From positions 5,146,001 to 5,210,000 of the forward strand of contig NC_134830.1 of assembly GCF_004210375.1 (NCBI RefSeq): DNA of 64,000 bases, written 5' to 3'. A model generated the notes under the pieces. It had not been told where the DNA came from, did no database searches, and saw only the letters and a list, made by a program, of their open reading frames with translations. A program made the translations under genes and the position numbers. This document shows positions 48,621 to 60,479 of this stretch, in pieces; position 1 is the first letter of the stretch; each line of letters begins with the position of its first letter. This DNA is from Tachypleus tridentatus (Eukaryota > Arthropoda > Merostomata > Xiphosura > Limulidae).

Positions 48621-50072
48621 AACACCAAGTATACTATTATTTACACTAAACGTTTTATGAGGACAGACTTTATTGAAAACGTGCCACCAGTTTTCGACGT
48701 AAGTGCTACTATTTATGTTGGAATGAAGTTATTTTGTGAAACTAAAACATATTAATTGTGTTTCTTTTCTAGATTTGTTTCTTTATTACAATGAGACCCT
48801 CACTATTGTTTGTCTCCTTAATCCATTATATAATTAATCACATTTCTATCCAAAAATGATGGTTTCGTTTGAATACAACATTTAAATCGTGGTATAGTTT
48901 TGAATCATTCCATTCGTGTATAAAATGTTATTCCATAGTTCTTCTAGCTAGTATCCACAAGATATTGCATCAGCAGGCTGGTGTATTAGTGACCTTTAAC
49001 CTAACACCAGTTTCAGTACTGATCTAGTGTTGGATATATAGATTCCCTGGAAGATTTAGAAAACCATAACAGCAGATTGGTATGTCATGTTTTAAATTTC
49101 AATGATACCTGATGCGTCATTTGGATTAAATGGTCAGATCAGAAAGCTGAGGTCTAAATATAGCTGTTCCTATTTATGAATGAATGACCAGAGGACAACT
49201 GGCCATTAGCTTGTTTGTTGAATTTGACACAAATCGTCTCGAGGATGGTTCGTGCTAACGACCCCGGTTGCAAAAAAATGATAGACTAGAGGGAAGGCAG
49301 CTGGTTTACACCACCTATGATAATTCTTGGGTTACTCTAATCAAACAGTGGGATTGACCACTAGATTATAACGCCCCAAACATATTCGGTGATGGAATTA
49401 GAATCTGACACCAACAGATTGCGAGTCGAGTTCTTTAATCAGGTAGCAATAAGATACACCTACTGAATTTGTTCAGTTTTGAATAAAATACGAGACTATC
49501 TCTTACCTTTTATAGCACCCATAACTGATTAGGTTTAAAATACCATTTATGAAAATCTAGACACCATTTAATAGCTTCCAAACACGTTTCATTTTGACGT
49601 ACTTACAATTAAGACGATAACTAGAAAAGTTACATGTTTATTATTTCGTTTTCTCCGTCTGTATTTTAATTAATTTTATTTTACATAATCGAATGAATCA
49701 TATATATTAAAATGAAACTAAATACCTTTTATAAATATGAACAAAATATTTAGTTTTTTTGAAATAAACAAAAATTTATAATATGACTGTTCATAAAACA
49801 AATCGTTTTGCACTGGTAATAAAGCCACCTCCAAGCGAATCTGTGTATCTATAACTCTAAAAGTTTGGTTACGATACCGTGGTGTGCAGAACACAAACAG
49901 TCCATTGTGTAGTTTTGTGCTTAAAAACAAACGAAATTCTTAACATATCGCCTCAATGTACCAGTAAGAATTCCCGCGGTGTATAGAGTGCAAACATCTG
50001 ATTGTGTAACTTTGTGTTTAAACCACATAAAGAACGATATATTGGGATACTTTATTCTATTTTAAAACTTAC
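48621..50072. other. TOGARAM intron segment
   Basis: Non-repetitive AT-rich intron with a diverged SINE 1 (49208-49450) and two SINE 3 fragments. No exon seen. Confidence 0.5.
49208..49450 (-). mobile_element. SINE family 1, diverged
   Basis: TAGAGGGAAGGCAGCTGG, GGGATTGACCACTAGATTAT and the diverged head CAACAGATTGCGAGTCGAG show an old copy in minus orientation. Confidence 0.7.
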
Positions 50073-50299
50073 CCCAGAAGCACTGGACTCAAAGTCGTCT
50101 TCGTACTCATAAGTTGGGGTTGGACTGTTCTTTTCGGTTTTTTGTTTAGAAGTCACGTCCCTCCCTACGTGGTTGGTGGAAACGTCTGGCAGCCCACGGG
50201 TCAGAGAAGAGGCACTGTTCCAAGCGTCCACTCGTCTCGGTGGGGGAGGCGAAACATGAGATAGTCTTGTGACTTGTGACTTGGTACATGGAAATATTC
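50073..50299 (-). CDS. TOGARAM: TOGARAM-like linker exon 2
   Basis: Acceptor ATATCCAG before 50299, donor GTAAGTT after 50073; 227 nt, phase 1 in and phase 0 out. It encodes IFPCTKSQVTRLSHVSPPPP followed by RRVDAW and a Ser/Thr-rich stretch that ends TPTYEYEDDFESSASG. The acidic YEYEDDFES patch is the most distinctive motif. There is no domain; disordered linker. It is flanked on its upstream (right) side by the 68-bp array. Confidence 0.75.
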
Positions 50300-50453
50300 C
50301 TGGATATGTAAAGAACAAATGCTTAGTTACCCTATAGGTTGATCATATATTTACTGAGATATACTTCTGTGTTTCTAAGAACTATTTCTTTACGAGCTTT
50401 AATATGACTTTTCTCCGATATTCGTATTATGCATGTGTGTATTAATACGTCTT

Positions 50454-50502
50454 CTGATGAAAATTACAATAAATATCAATATGGTTGAGTCGAAACGTTC
50501 AT
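50454..50502 (+). ncRNA. Hammerhead-ribozyme-like core
   Basis: CTGATGA (50454-50460) and GAAACGTTCATC (from 50492) are separated by about 31 nt of AT-rich sequence with only weak stem II potential. Probably a decayed member of the same family as the cores at 32567 and 58478. Confidence 0.25.
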
Positions 50503-50754
50503 CACTATTTTTTCCACTTGCACTCGTGATTTTTCCCAGCATATTATTTGTTTTAATAACAATAAGTTGAATTTCAGCAAGTTATCCTGTTAGCTTCAGA
50601 AGCTTTTAGTTACTATACAAAATTATTAAGTGTGAAATATTTATATTCACAACTAAGTTTAAATCTTTTGCCAATCACACAAATTTGACATAAAACGTAA
50701 CGGTCCTTCCTTATTGGAGTTTTCTCCCAACACATAACAGTATATCCCTGACAG

Positions 50755-50825
50755 AAGTAACGTTTCGCTCCTCTGCATAAAAACAATTTTCTCAACCGAA
50801 ACGAGCCGTTTTTACATATATATAT
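50755..50825 (+). repeat. Partial arm of the palindromic repeat family
   Basis: CGTTTCGCTCC..., then AACGAGCCGTTTTTACATATA, resembles the outer half of an arm of the palindrome at 58380-58562; the GGTCGAAACG part is lost. It directly abuts the 68-bp array. Confidence 0.5.
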
Positions 50826-50834
50826 TTTTCTCTA

Positions 50835-52880
50835 CAAGTAGGTTTTATCGTCATCACTGAGTATCTTACTACTGTTCAATACTTACAGAGTATCGTGTAT
50901 GTTTTGTAGGTTTTATTGTCATCACCGAGTATCTTACTACTGTTCAATACTTACAGAGTATCGTGTATGTTTTGTAGGTTTTATTGTCATCACCGAGTAT
51001 CTTACTACTGTTCAATACTTACAGAGTATCGTGTATGTTTTGTAGGTTTTATCGTCATCATTGAGTATCTTACTACTGTTCAATACTTACAGAGTATCGT
51101 GTATGTTTTGTAGATTTTATCGTCATCACTGAGTATCTTACTACTGTTCAATACTTACAGAGTATCGTGTATGTTTTGTAGGTTTTATCGTCATCACTGA
51201 GTATCTTACTACTGTTCAATACTTACAGAGTATCGTGTATGTTTTGTAGATTTTATCGTCATCACTGAGTATCTTACTACTGTTCAATACTTACAGAGTA
51301 TCGTGTATGTTTTGTAGGTTTTATTGTCATCACCGAGTATCTTACTACTGTTCAATACTTACAGAGTATCGTGTATGTTTTGTAGATTTTATCGTCATCA
51401 CTGAGTATCTTACTACTGTTCAATACTTACAGAGTATCGTGTATGTTTTGTAGATTTTATCGTCATCACTGAGTATCTTACTACTGTTCAATACTTACAG
51501 AGTATCGTGTATGTTTTGTAGGTTTTATTGTCATCACCGAGTATCTTACTACTGTTCAATACTTACAGAGTATCGTGTATGTTTTGTAGGTTTTATTGTC
51601 ATCACTGAGTATCTTACTACTGTTCAATACTTACAGAGTATCGTGTATGTTTTGTAGGTTTTATTGTCATCACCGAGTATCTTACTACTGTTCAATACTT
51701 ACAGAGTATCGTGTATGTTTTGTAGGTTTTATTGTCATCACCGAGTATCTTACTACTGTTCAATACTTACAGAGTATCGTGTATGTTTTGTAGGTTTTAT
51801 TGTCATCACCGAGTATCTTACTACTGTTCAATACTTACAGAGTATCGTGTATGTTTTGTAGGTTTTATTGTCATCACCGAGTATCTTACTACTGTTCAAT
51901 ACTTACAGAGTATCGTGTATGTTTTGTAGGTTTTATTGTCATCACCGAGTATCTTACTACTGTTCAATACTTACAGAGTATCGTGTATGTTTTGTAGGTT
52001 TTATTGTCATCACCGAGTATCTTACTACTGTTCAATACTTACAGAGTATCGTGTATGTTTTGTAGGTTTTATTGTCATCACCGAGTATCTTACTACTGTT
52101 CAATACTTACAGAGTATCGTGTATGTTTTGTAGATTTTATTGTCATCACTGAGTATCTTACTACTGTTCAATACTTACAGAGTATCGTGTATGTTTTGTA
52201 GGTTTTATCGTCATCACTGAGTATCTTACTACTGTTCAATACTTACAGAGTATCGTGTATGTTTTGTAGATTTTATTGTCATCACTGAGTATCTTACTAC
52301 TGTTCAATACTTACAGAGTATCGTGTATGTTTTGTAGGTTTTATCGTCATCACTGAGTATCTTACTACTGTTCAATACTTACAGAGTATCGTGTATGTTT
52401 TGTAGGTTTTATCGTCATCACTGAGTATCTTACTACTGTTCAATACTTACAGAGTATCGTGTATGTTTTGTAGATTTTATTGTCATCACTGAGTATCTTA
52501 CTACTGTTCAATACTTACAGAGTATCGTGTATGTTTTGTAGGTTTTATCGTCATCACTGAGTATCTTACTACTGTTCAATACTTACAGAGTATCGTGTAT
52601 GTTTTGTAGATTTTATCGTCATCACTGAGTATCTTACTACTGTTCAATACTTACAGAGTATCGTGTATGTTTTGTAGGTTTTATCGTCATCACTGAGTAT
52701 CTTACTACTGTTCAATACTTACAGAGTATCGTGTATGTTTTGTAGATTTTATTGTCATCACTGAGTATCTTACTACTGTTCAATACTTACAGAGTATCGT
52801 GTATGTTTTGTAGGTTTTATCGTCACCACTGAGTATCTTACTACTGTTCAATACTTACAGAGTATCGTGTATGTTTTCTA
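50835..52880. repeat. Minisatellite, 68-bp unit, about 30 copies
   Basis: Unit TTTTGTAGGTTTTATTGTCA plus TCACCGAGTATCTTACTACT and GTTCAATACTTACAGAGTATCGTGTATG (written in parts). Almost identical copies. On the gene strand each unit carries CTGTAAGTAT, a 5' splice-site-like sequence. Located in the TOGARAM intron between exons 53315 and 50299. Confidence 0.98.
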
Positions 52881-53314
52881 CTGTTATTTCTACACTAAAG
52901 TACAACAGTTTTTCTTTTCTTACGCCTTTCTCTAAAATTTTCTTTTAAATCACTGTTTATAAATGTATTATAACATAATTATTCAGATAAAATGAAATTT
53001 TTAATAATTTCCACTCGATAAAGGATATTCCAGTAGTAATTTGTTTTCTGTGTTTTACTAATATAGTCGTCTTTTGGTTTTTCAAAATGTTGCAGCTGAC
53101 ACCAATCGGAGAATTACAACTGGAGCCTAATTAATATTCTAACGTTTCAAAGCTTTTCTTTGTACAAAAAAAATACATATTTTAAAGTATCATTTGTAAA
53201 TAGCTTTTAATCATCACAGTTGTGTAGGAAGAACAGTTATGATAACTGATTTTAAAAATGTGTAGTTGGTTTCGACATTTAATCCAAAGAGTTAACTTTA
53301 GGAGAATATTTTAC

Positions 53315-53556
53315 CTTTTCCAACAACATTAATTTTGCTGTGATTGAAAGAAGCAATTGTAGTGCCATCTAGTGGCCTGGAAGTAGACTCTGAATTTCCC
53401 ATGGTTCTCTTAAAATTAACAGGCGGAGCCTCTCTATCGGTCCGTGGCCGGGACTTCTGACCTTTGTTAAGCTGTTTGAGTCTTCTGACCGTTGGGGAAC
53501 GAACTAGAATTGGTTTGCCACTGAACACAGCGTCTGTGTCTGGACAGTAACTGACC
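53315..53556 (-). CDS. TOGARAM: TOGARAM-like linker exon 1 (of those visible)
   Basis: Acceptor ATATTCCAG before 53556, donor GTAAAA after 53315; 242 nt, phase 2 in and phase 1 out. It encodes VSYCPDTDAVFSGKPILV, RSPTVRRLKQLNKGQKSR and a Ser/Arg/Pro-rich remainder ending INVVGK. No domain is recognisable; composition is that of a disordered inter-TOG linker. Its place in this gene is inferred from splice phases (G plus GA gives Gly at the junction with 50299), the shared strand and the lack of any other gene model. Confidence 0.7.
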
Positions 53557-53621
53557 CTGGAATATAGAAAACTTAAGAATTAACATAAATTTTTATCGTT
53601 TCTCTCAAATACTTTGTATCA

Positions 53622-53812
53622 TGCTCGCCCTTTCAGCCGTGAGGACATTATAATGTGACGGTCAATCCCACTATTCGTTGGTAAAAGAGTAGCCCAAGAG
53701 TTGGAAGTAGGTGGTGATGACTAGCTGTCTTCCCTCTAGTCTTACACTAAATTAGGGACGGTTAGCGCAGATAGCCCTCGTGTAGCTTTGCGCGAAATTC
53801 AAACCAAACACA
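53622..53812 (+). mobile_element. SINE family 1, head-truncated, plus orientation
   Basis: It starts inside the body (CATGCTCGCCCTTTCAGCCG) and runs to GCGCGAAATTCAAACC; the tRNA-like head is missing. Situated just upstream of TOGARAM exon 53556 on the gene strand. Confidence 0.8.
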
Positions 53813-53914
53813 TAGACAGTCATACAGCTTATTCGTAACTAGCCTCCTTAAGTTTACTGAAATTGTAGGTTATGTTTATGACAATCTTTAGCCCTAAAAT
53901 TAAACAGCTGGAGT

Positions 53915-54985
53915 AATGCTGTCAAGGGATCATCCTTCTACTCGACCACAAACACTATTCAATAATGCTGTCAAGGGATCATCCTTCTACTCGACCACAA
54001 ACATTATTCAATAATGCTGTCAAGGGATCATCCTTCTACTCGACCACAAACACTATTCAATAATTCTGTCAAGAGATCATCCTTCTACTCGACCACAAAC
54101 ATCATTCAATAATGCTGTCAAGGGTCATCCTTCTTCTCGACCACAAACACTATTCAATAATGCTGTCAAGGGATCATCCTTCTACTCGACCACAAACACT
54201 ATTCAATAATGCTGTCAAGGGTCATCCTTCTACTCGACCACAAACACCATTCAATAATGCTGTCAAGAGATCATCCTTCTACTCGACCACAAACACTATT
54301 CAGTAATGCTGTGAATGGATCATCCTTCTACTCGACCACAAACACTATTCAATAATGCTGTCAAGGGATCATCCTTCTACTCGACCATAAACACTATTCA
54401 ATAATACTGTCAAGGGATCATCCTTCTACTCGACCACAAACACTATTCAATAATGCTGTCAAGGGAGCATCCTTCTACTCGACCACAAACACTATTCAAT
54501 AATGCTGTCAAGAGATCATCCTTCTACTCGACCACAAACACTATTCAATAATACTGTCAAGGGATCATCCTTCTACTCGACCACAAACACTATTCAATAA
54601 TGCTGTCAAGAGATCATCCTTCTACTCGACCACAAACACTATTCAATAATGCTGTCAATGGTCATCCTTCTACTCGACCACAAACACTATTCAGTAATGC
54701 TGTCAAGGGATCATCCTTCTACTCGACCACAAACACTATTCAATAATGCTGTCAAGGGATCATCCTTCTACTCGATCACAAACACTATTCAATAATGCTG
54801 TCAAGGGATCATCCTTCTACTCGACCACAAACACTATTCAATAATACTGTCAAGGGATCATCCTTCTACTCGACCACAAATACTATTCAATAATGCTGTC
54901 AAGAGATCATCCTTCTACTCGACCACAAACACTATTCAATAATGCTGTCAAGGGAGCATCCTTCTACTCGACCACAAACACTATT
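53915..54985. repeat. Minisatellite, 49-bp unit, about 22 copies
   Basis: Unit AATAATGCTGTCAAGGGATC plus ATCCTTCTACTCGACCACAA and ACACTATTC, with a GGGTC deletion variant. Upstream of TOGARAM exon 53556, probably intronic. Confidence 0.97.
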
Positions 54986-56984
54986 CAAAATGTTAATCTT
55001 CACTCAGTTTTTTAATAAAGATTAGAAGTACTTAATACCTGTATCTAGTATCATTATTTATGTAAAAACGCGGTTAAGGGCGGAATGAATCTACGAACTG
55101 CTGTAAAACACAGTATCTGATAAAGTATTCTGTTTTTACAGCTCCTGCAGGTTATTACAGGACAATACGAGAACATAAATTTAGACACAACAAAACATAT
55201 ATGTTGTTTTCAGTTAAATGATTCGTGGATGTTTTTCTTCTATTTATGAAAAGCTCTTCACGATGGACTGGACATTGTTTCGGGAATTGAAGTTAAAGAG
55301 AATTCCATGTTCTTACTACGATTACCATAAAATTATTGAAGCTTCCATAGTCGCAAAATTAATATAGTAACTCTCACCGAATTTAATTACACGTTCAGAT
55401 CATGATGTTTTGGTAAAAAAATAATGTGAAGTCACACCAGCATTATAGTTTGAACAGTATGTTTGATTACAGTAAACGTAGTTTCTTTTATCTCGACTAA
55501 ATCGCAGGTGTTTAAACCTAAACAATCATATTTTAATAGTGAAAAATTACCCGACAATCATGTGTGAAAATTAAAATGTTAAGCGTTTCAGACTTTGTCC
55601 CATCTGCAAAAATGTACAAGAGTCTGAAAGATTAACCTGTCTTTTTAACTATCCTTCACAGACTGTCGTTTCTGCCCAGAATCACGGGTTCGAATACCTG
55701 TTACCAACAAGTCGCGGTGACGTTATAATGTAACGTCAGTCCCAATATTCGTTGGTGGGTGTTCACTAACTACCTTCCCTCCAGGGACAGCAGATAAAAT
55801 CCTCGTGTAGTTTTACGCGAAATTCAAAACAATCCAAACCTGTCACGTTTTGACTGACGTTTCATGTTGGTTCTAGTTTTATTCTCTTATGGCGTTTTGT
55901 ATTGGTTATACTTCTATTCTCTCGTAACGTTTCGTACTGGTTCTCGTTCTATTATTTCTTGACGTTTCGTATTGATTGTAATCCTGTTCTCTCTACTACC
56001 ATAATTCAACGATCACAATTATCACATATGGTCAGTAAACTGAATAACAGAATAAAAAATGGCACCTTTACCTCACGAGGGTAAACCACGATACTCGTTA
56101 ACATGGCTGAATTTATTTTCCCTTTATGCATGCTGGTACCCGTACGGAAATACGTTTGCACATATTCAGAAAAATATTGTTAAGGACATTCTTGTAATCT
56201 AAACACAAAACTTTGTTGTTATACACTAAACATTGCAATGAGAGGACCATCGTGTGACAAAATGGAAACATAAGGATATTCCACCTCAGTACACGAGCAC
56301 CTTGCTACTGACTTGATGTTATTGTTCTAAGGACAATGATTATGTCATCCGGATATAACTGACAGTTGTCATCAAAACGTAAATAAAAAGAATACCCACA
56401 ATATTTATTATTTTCAAAGTTGATTGAAAACCTAGTAGTCAAAATCGTAAGAGCAGGAAAATCGGTTAAGTGAACCCGATAATCAAATCGTTTCAATTAC
56501 ATCGGTTCTCTTTCATCGTGGAAACAAATAAATCAGTGAAGAAGAATGGAAGGAACAGTGAGGTAATCCTCAGTGACGTCATCAGTTGCCAGGGCCCCAA
56601 GTGGTTGTTGTAATCTGTTGTGATGTGTTATAATGATTTTGGTGTAAGCAACATTATAAACGTAGAGGATGGAATAACAAGATATTGAGGCTAAAAATGT
56701 CAATCAGTAATCCTGATACAGGACTTGATCCCCAATGTCAACAATAATTTTTACTTAAAATGTCTACCCTCCCTTTCAGAGTTCAAGTGACAATTGTAAG
56801 CAGACGTTTATATGGATTAGAATAATATTTTGGCATGCATAAAACGATATATCACCCTTCATATGCCCTTTATCCCATGGTTCTCTCCTGATGTGTCTGT
56901 GTTTTTACTAGTTAAAAAAGACAGTTTTAAAAATGAAGATATTTTGGTTTTTACTTGTTGTTAATGTCATATGATCATTTGTTT
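54986..56984. other. Upstream TOGARAM intron or intergenic segment
   Basis: Contains the degenerate SINE at 55680-55835 and a full CRE-like TGACGTCA at about 56573. No exon compatible in phase with the exon at 53556 was found. 57930-58380 and 62726-63089 also hold nothing recognisable. Confidence 0.45.
55680..55835 (+). mobile_element. SINE family 1, degenerate, plus orientation
   Basis: CACGGGTTCGAATACCTG (B-box-like), ATTCGTTGGTGG, TACCTTCCCTCCAG and TACGCGAAATTCAAAAC mark an old, internally deleted copy. Confidence 0.65.
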
Positions 56985-57765
56985 TAGCTAAATTAAACGG
57001 TGTTGCTTTGTTTTACTTCTTGTTTATATACATCAGACCATCTTTTTAGCTAAATCAAACGATGTTGCTTTGTTTTATTTCTTGTTTATATACATCAGAC
57101 CATCTTTTTAGCTAAATCAAATGATGTTACTTTGTTTTACTTGTTGTTTATACACATCAGGCCATCTTTTTAGCTAAATCAAACGATGTTGCTTTGTTTT
57201 ACTTCTTGTTTAAAAACATCATACGATATTTTTAGCTAAATTAAACGGTGTTGCTTTGTTTTACTTCTTGTTTATACACATCAAACCATCTTTTTAGCTA
57301 AATCAAACGGTGTTGCTTTGTTTTACTTGTTGTTTAAAAACATCATGCGATATTTTTAGCTAAATTAAACGGTGTTGCTTTGTTTTACTTCTTGTTTATA
57401 CACATCAAACCATCTTTTTAGCTAAATCAAACGGTGTTGCTTTGTTTTACTTCTTGTTTAAAAACATCATACGATATTTTTAGCTAAATTAAACGGTGTT
57501 GCTTTGTTTTACTTCTTGTTTATACACATCAAACCATCTTTTTAGCTAAATCAAACGGTGTTGCTTTGTTTTACTTGTTGTTTATATACATCAGACCATG
57601 TTTTCAGCTAAATCAAACGATGTTGCTTTGTTTTACTTGTTGTTTATATACATCAGACCATCTTTTTAGCTAAATCAAACTGTGCTACTTTGTTTTACTT
57701 GTTGTTTATATACATCAGGCCATCTTTTAAGCTAAATCAAACGGTGCTACTTTGTTTTACTTACT
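56985..57765. repeat. Minisatellite, about 61-bp unit, 13 copies
   Basis: Unit TTTTTAGCTAAATCAAACGG plus TGTTGCTTTGTTTTACTTCT and TGTTTATATACATCAGACCA. Two alternating unit types in the middle give a 120-bp higher-order period. Diverged half-copies continue to about 57930. Confidence 0.94.
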
Positions 57766-58379
57766 TCTACATACAGAATGCCATCTTTGGAGGAAGTTTA
57801 ATGAACTTGCTTTCTTTCACTTGACAACGTAGAAAAGGCCATCTTTAGAGAAACATAAACTGTGTTTCCGTATTTTACTTGAATAAGGCCATCTTTAGAG
57901 GAACATCATCGCTATGCTCTGTTATTAATTGTAAACTGAATAATACTGTTTAAGGAGTTGACACCTGAAGAATCAAAAGGTTCTCTAGGGATCTTTTCAT
58001 CTGAGTGTGGTTTTAAAGGATTTTAAGTGTATTAAAAATAGGTAACTGATTTTGAGAGTCACTTCCATTGGTCTGCATGTAACATGTTTTGTAGAATTTA
58101 AAGTTATTCTCATGTCTGTTACTATTTAACAGGTAAATGAGTGTTTTAGTTGTATCTAAATAAATTTAACAATTAAAAGTGTTTCTTGCATTTGTATTAT
58201 TTAAAATAGCAATTGATAACAGCTTCTGACAGGTTTATAAAACTTGGAGATAGGTGTCGCTAGTGATACCAACAGGTTTGAAGGATTAGGTGGGCATTTG
58301 TCGTTAATGTTTTTTGGAGATTTTAGACAAGGAAAGGAAATTTAGTCAGTCAGTGATGACGAGAAACCCACTTGTTGAG

Positions 58380-58562
58380 AAATTTATATGCAAAAACGGC
58401 TCGTTTGGGCTGAGAAAACACTTTACATAGAAGAGCGAACAACGTTTCGACCTTGTTCGGTCTTTGTGAACCTGACGATGACCGAAGAAGGTCGAAACGT
58501 TGTTCGCTCTTCTATGTAAAGTGTTTTCTCAGCCCAAACGAGCCGTTTTTGCATATAAATTT
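58380..58562. repeat. Long palindrome (about 80-bp arms) with a hammerhead-like core
   Basis: The left arm (58380-58462) and right arm (58480-58562) are inverted copies with about one visible mismatch (CCTTGTTCGG against CCTTCTTCGG) around a spacer of about 17 bp. The arms contain AACGAGCCGTTTTTGCATATA-type sequence and the motif GGTCGAAACGTTGTTCGC. At the centre, on the plus strand, CTGACGA-TGACC-GAAGA-AGGTC-GAAAC is a clean hammerhead-type core with a 4-5 bp stem II. Single diverged arms occur at 85-185 and 50755-50822. Likely the terminal repeat of a Penelope-like or similar element. Confidence 0.6.
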
Positions 58563-58689
58563 AGTTAGTGTTACTGTGGGGTTTATAAAACTTGAAGATA
58601 GGTGTCGCTCGTTTACTGAGAGGTTTTACGACTAGATGGATATGTGTCTTTAGTGGTACTAAATGTTTTTAGAATCAAGTAAGTAACTA

Positions 58690-58930
58690 TGATTAGTGTT
58701 ACTAGAAGTTTATGGAACCAGGTAGGTAAGTGTTGTTAGTGTAACTAGAGGTTTATAGAACCAGGGAGGTAAGTGTTGTTAGTGTAACTAGAGGTTTATA
58801 GAACCAGGTAGGTAAGTGTTGTTAGTGTAACTAGAGGTTTATGGAACCAGGTAGTTAAGTGTTGTTAGTGTAACTAGAGGTTTATAGAACCAGATAGGTA
58901 AGTGTTGTTAGTGTAACTACAGGTTTATAG
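58690..58930. repeat. Minisatellite, 43-44-bp unit, 5-6 copies
   Basis: Unit GTGTTGTTAGTGTAACTAGA plus GGTTTATAGAACCAGGTAGGTAA. Directly follows the palindrome at 58380-58562. Confidence 0.9.
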
Positions 58931-58967
58931 GACTTGTTGGGTAATTCACTATTTTTTCAAGTTAATT

Positions 58968-60310
58968 AATCAGATATAATCAGTAAGGTTATAAACTAAA
59001 TCAAATTTAATCAGTAAGGTTATAAACTAAATCAGATATAATCAGTAAGGTCATAACTAAATCATATACAACCAGTAAGGTTATAAACAAAATCAGATAT
59101 AATCAGTAAGGTTATAAACTAAATCAGATATAATCAGTGAGGTTATAAACTAAATCATATACAATCAGTAAGGTTATAAACTAAATCATATATAATCAGT
59201 AAGGTTATAAACTAAATCAGATATAATCAGTAAGGTTATAAACTAAATCAGATATAATCAGTAAGGTTATAAACTAAATCAAATTTAATCAGTAAGGTTA
59301 TAAACTAAATCATATACAACCAGTAAGGTTATAAACAAAATCAGATATAATCAGTAAGGTTATAAACTAAATCAGATATAATCAGTGAGGTTATAAACTA
59401 AATCATATACAACCAGTAAGGTTATAAACAAAATCAGATATAATCAGTAAGGTTATAAACTAAATCAGATATAATCAGTGAGGTTATAAACTAAATCAGA
59501 TACAATCAGTAAGGTTATAAACTAAATCATATACAATCAGTAAGGTTATAAACTAAATCATATATAATCAGTAAGGTTATAAACTAAATCAAATTTAATC
59601 AGTAAGGTTATAAACTAAATCAAATATAATAAGTAAGGTTATAAACTAAATCAGATATAATCAGTAAGGTTATAAACTAAATCAAATATAATCAGTAAGG
59701 TTATAAATTTGACCAGATATGATCAGTAAGGTTATAAACTAAATCAGATATAATCAGTAAGGTCATAAACTAAATAATATACAATCAGTAAGGTTATAAA
59801 CTAAATCAAATATAATCAGTAAGGTTATAAACTAAATCAAATATAATGAGTAAGGTTATAAACTAAATCAGATATAATCAGTAAGGTTATAAACTAAATC
59901 ATATAGAATCAGTAAGGTTATAAACTAAATCAGATATAATCAGTAAGGTTATAAACTAAATCATACAGAATCAGTAAGGTTATAAACTAAATCAAATATA
60001 ATCAGTAAGGTTATAAACTAAATCATACAGAATCAGTAAGGTTATAAACTAAATCATACAGAATCAGTAAGGTTATAAACTAAATCAAATATAATCAGTG
60101 AGGTTATAAACTAAATCAGATATAATCAGTAAGGTTATAAACTAAATCAGATATAATCAGTAAGATTATAAACTAAATCATATACAATATGTAAGGTTAT
60201 AAACTAAATCATATACAATATGTAAGGTTATAAACTAAATCAGATATAATCAGAAAGGTTATAAACTAAATCAGATAATCAGTAAAAAAATACACTAAAT
60301 CAGATATAAT
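58968..60310. repeat. Minisatellite, 31-bp unit, about 43 copies
   Basis: Unit AAGGTTATAAACTAAATCAG plus ATATAATCAGT, with CAT, CAG and CAA variants mixed. The tail 60310-60470 is a decayed mix (TGTATATATTAGATAGACA-type). Confidence 0.96.
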
Positions 60311-60479
60311 CAGTAAGACCAAAAGTTGTACATGGAATCAGATATGTATATATTAGATACACAGAGTGTACATAACCAATAAGATATGTATATGTTAGAT
60401 AGACACCCTGTAAAGAATGAATCAGACATGTATACGTTAGATATGAATAAGAACAAAAAAGGGGGCAAAAATTAAAACA

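Noticed and set aside
50835..52880. Regular repeats suggestive of a CRISPR array
   Set aside because: Units are contiguous and nearly identical with no unique spacers, and the context is a eukaryotic intron.
56072..56104. Possible first TOGARAM exon starting MLTSIVVYPRE with donor GTAAAG
   Set aside because: It ends in phase 0 while the exon at 53556 needs phase 2; too short to support.
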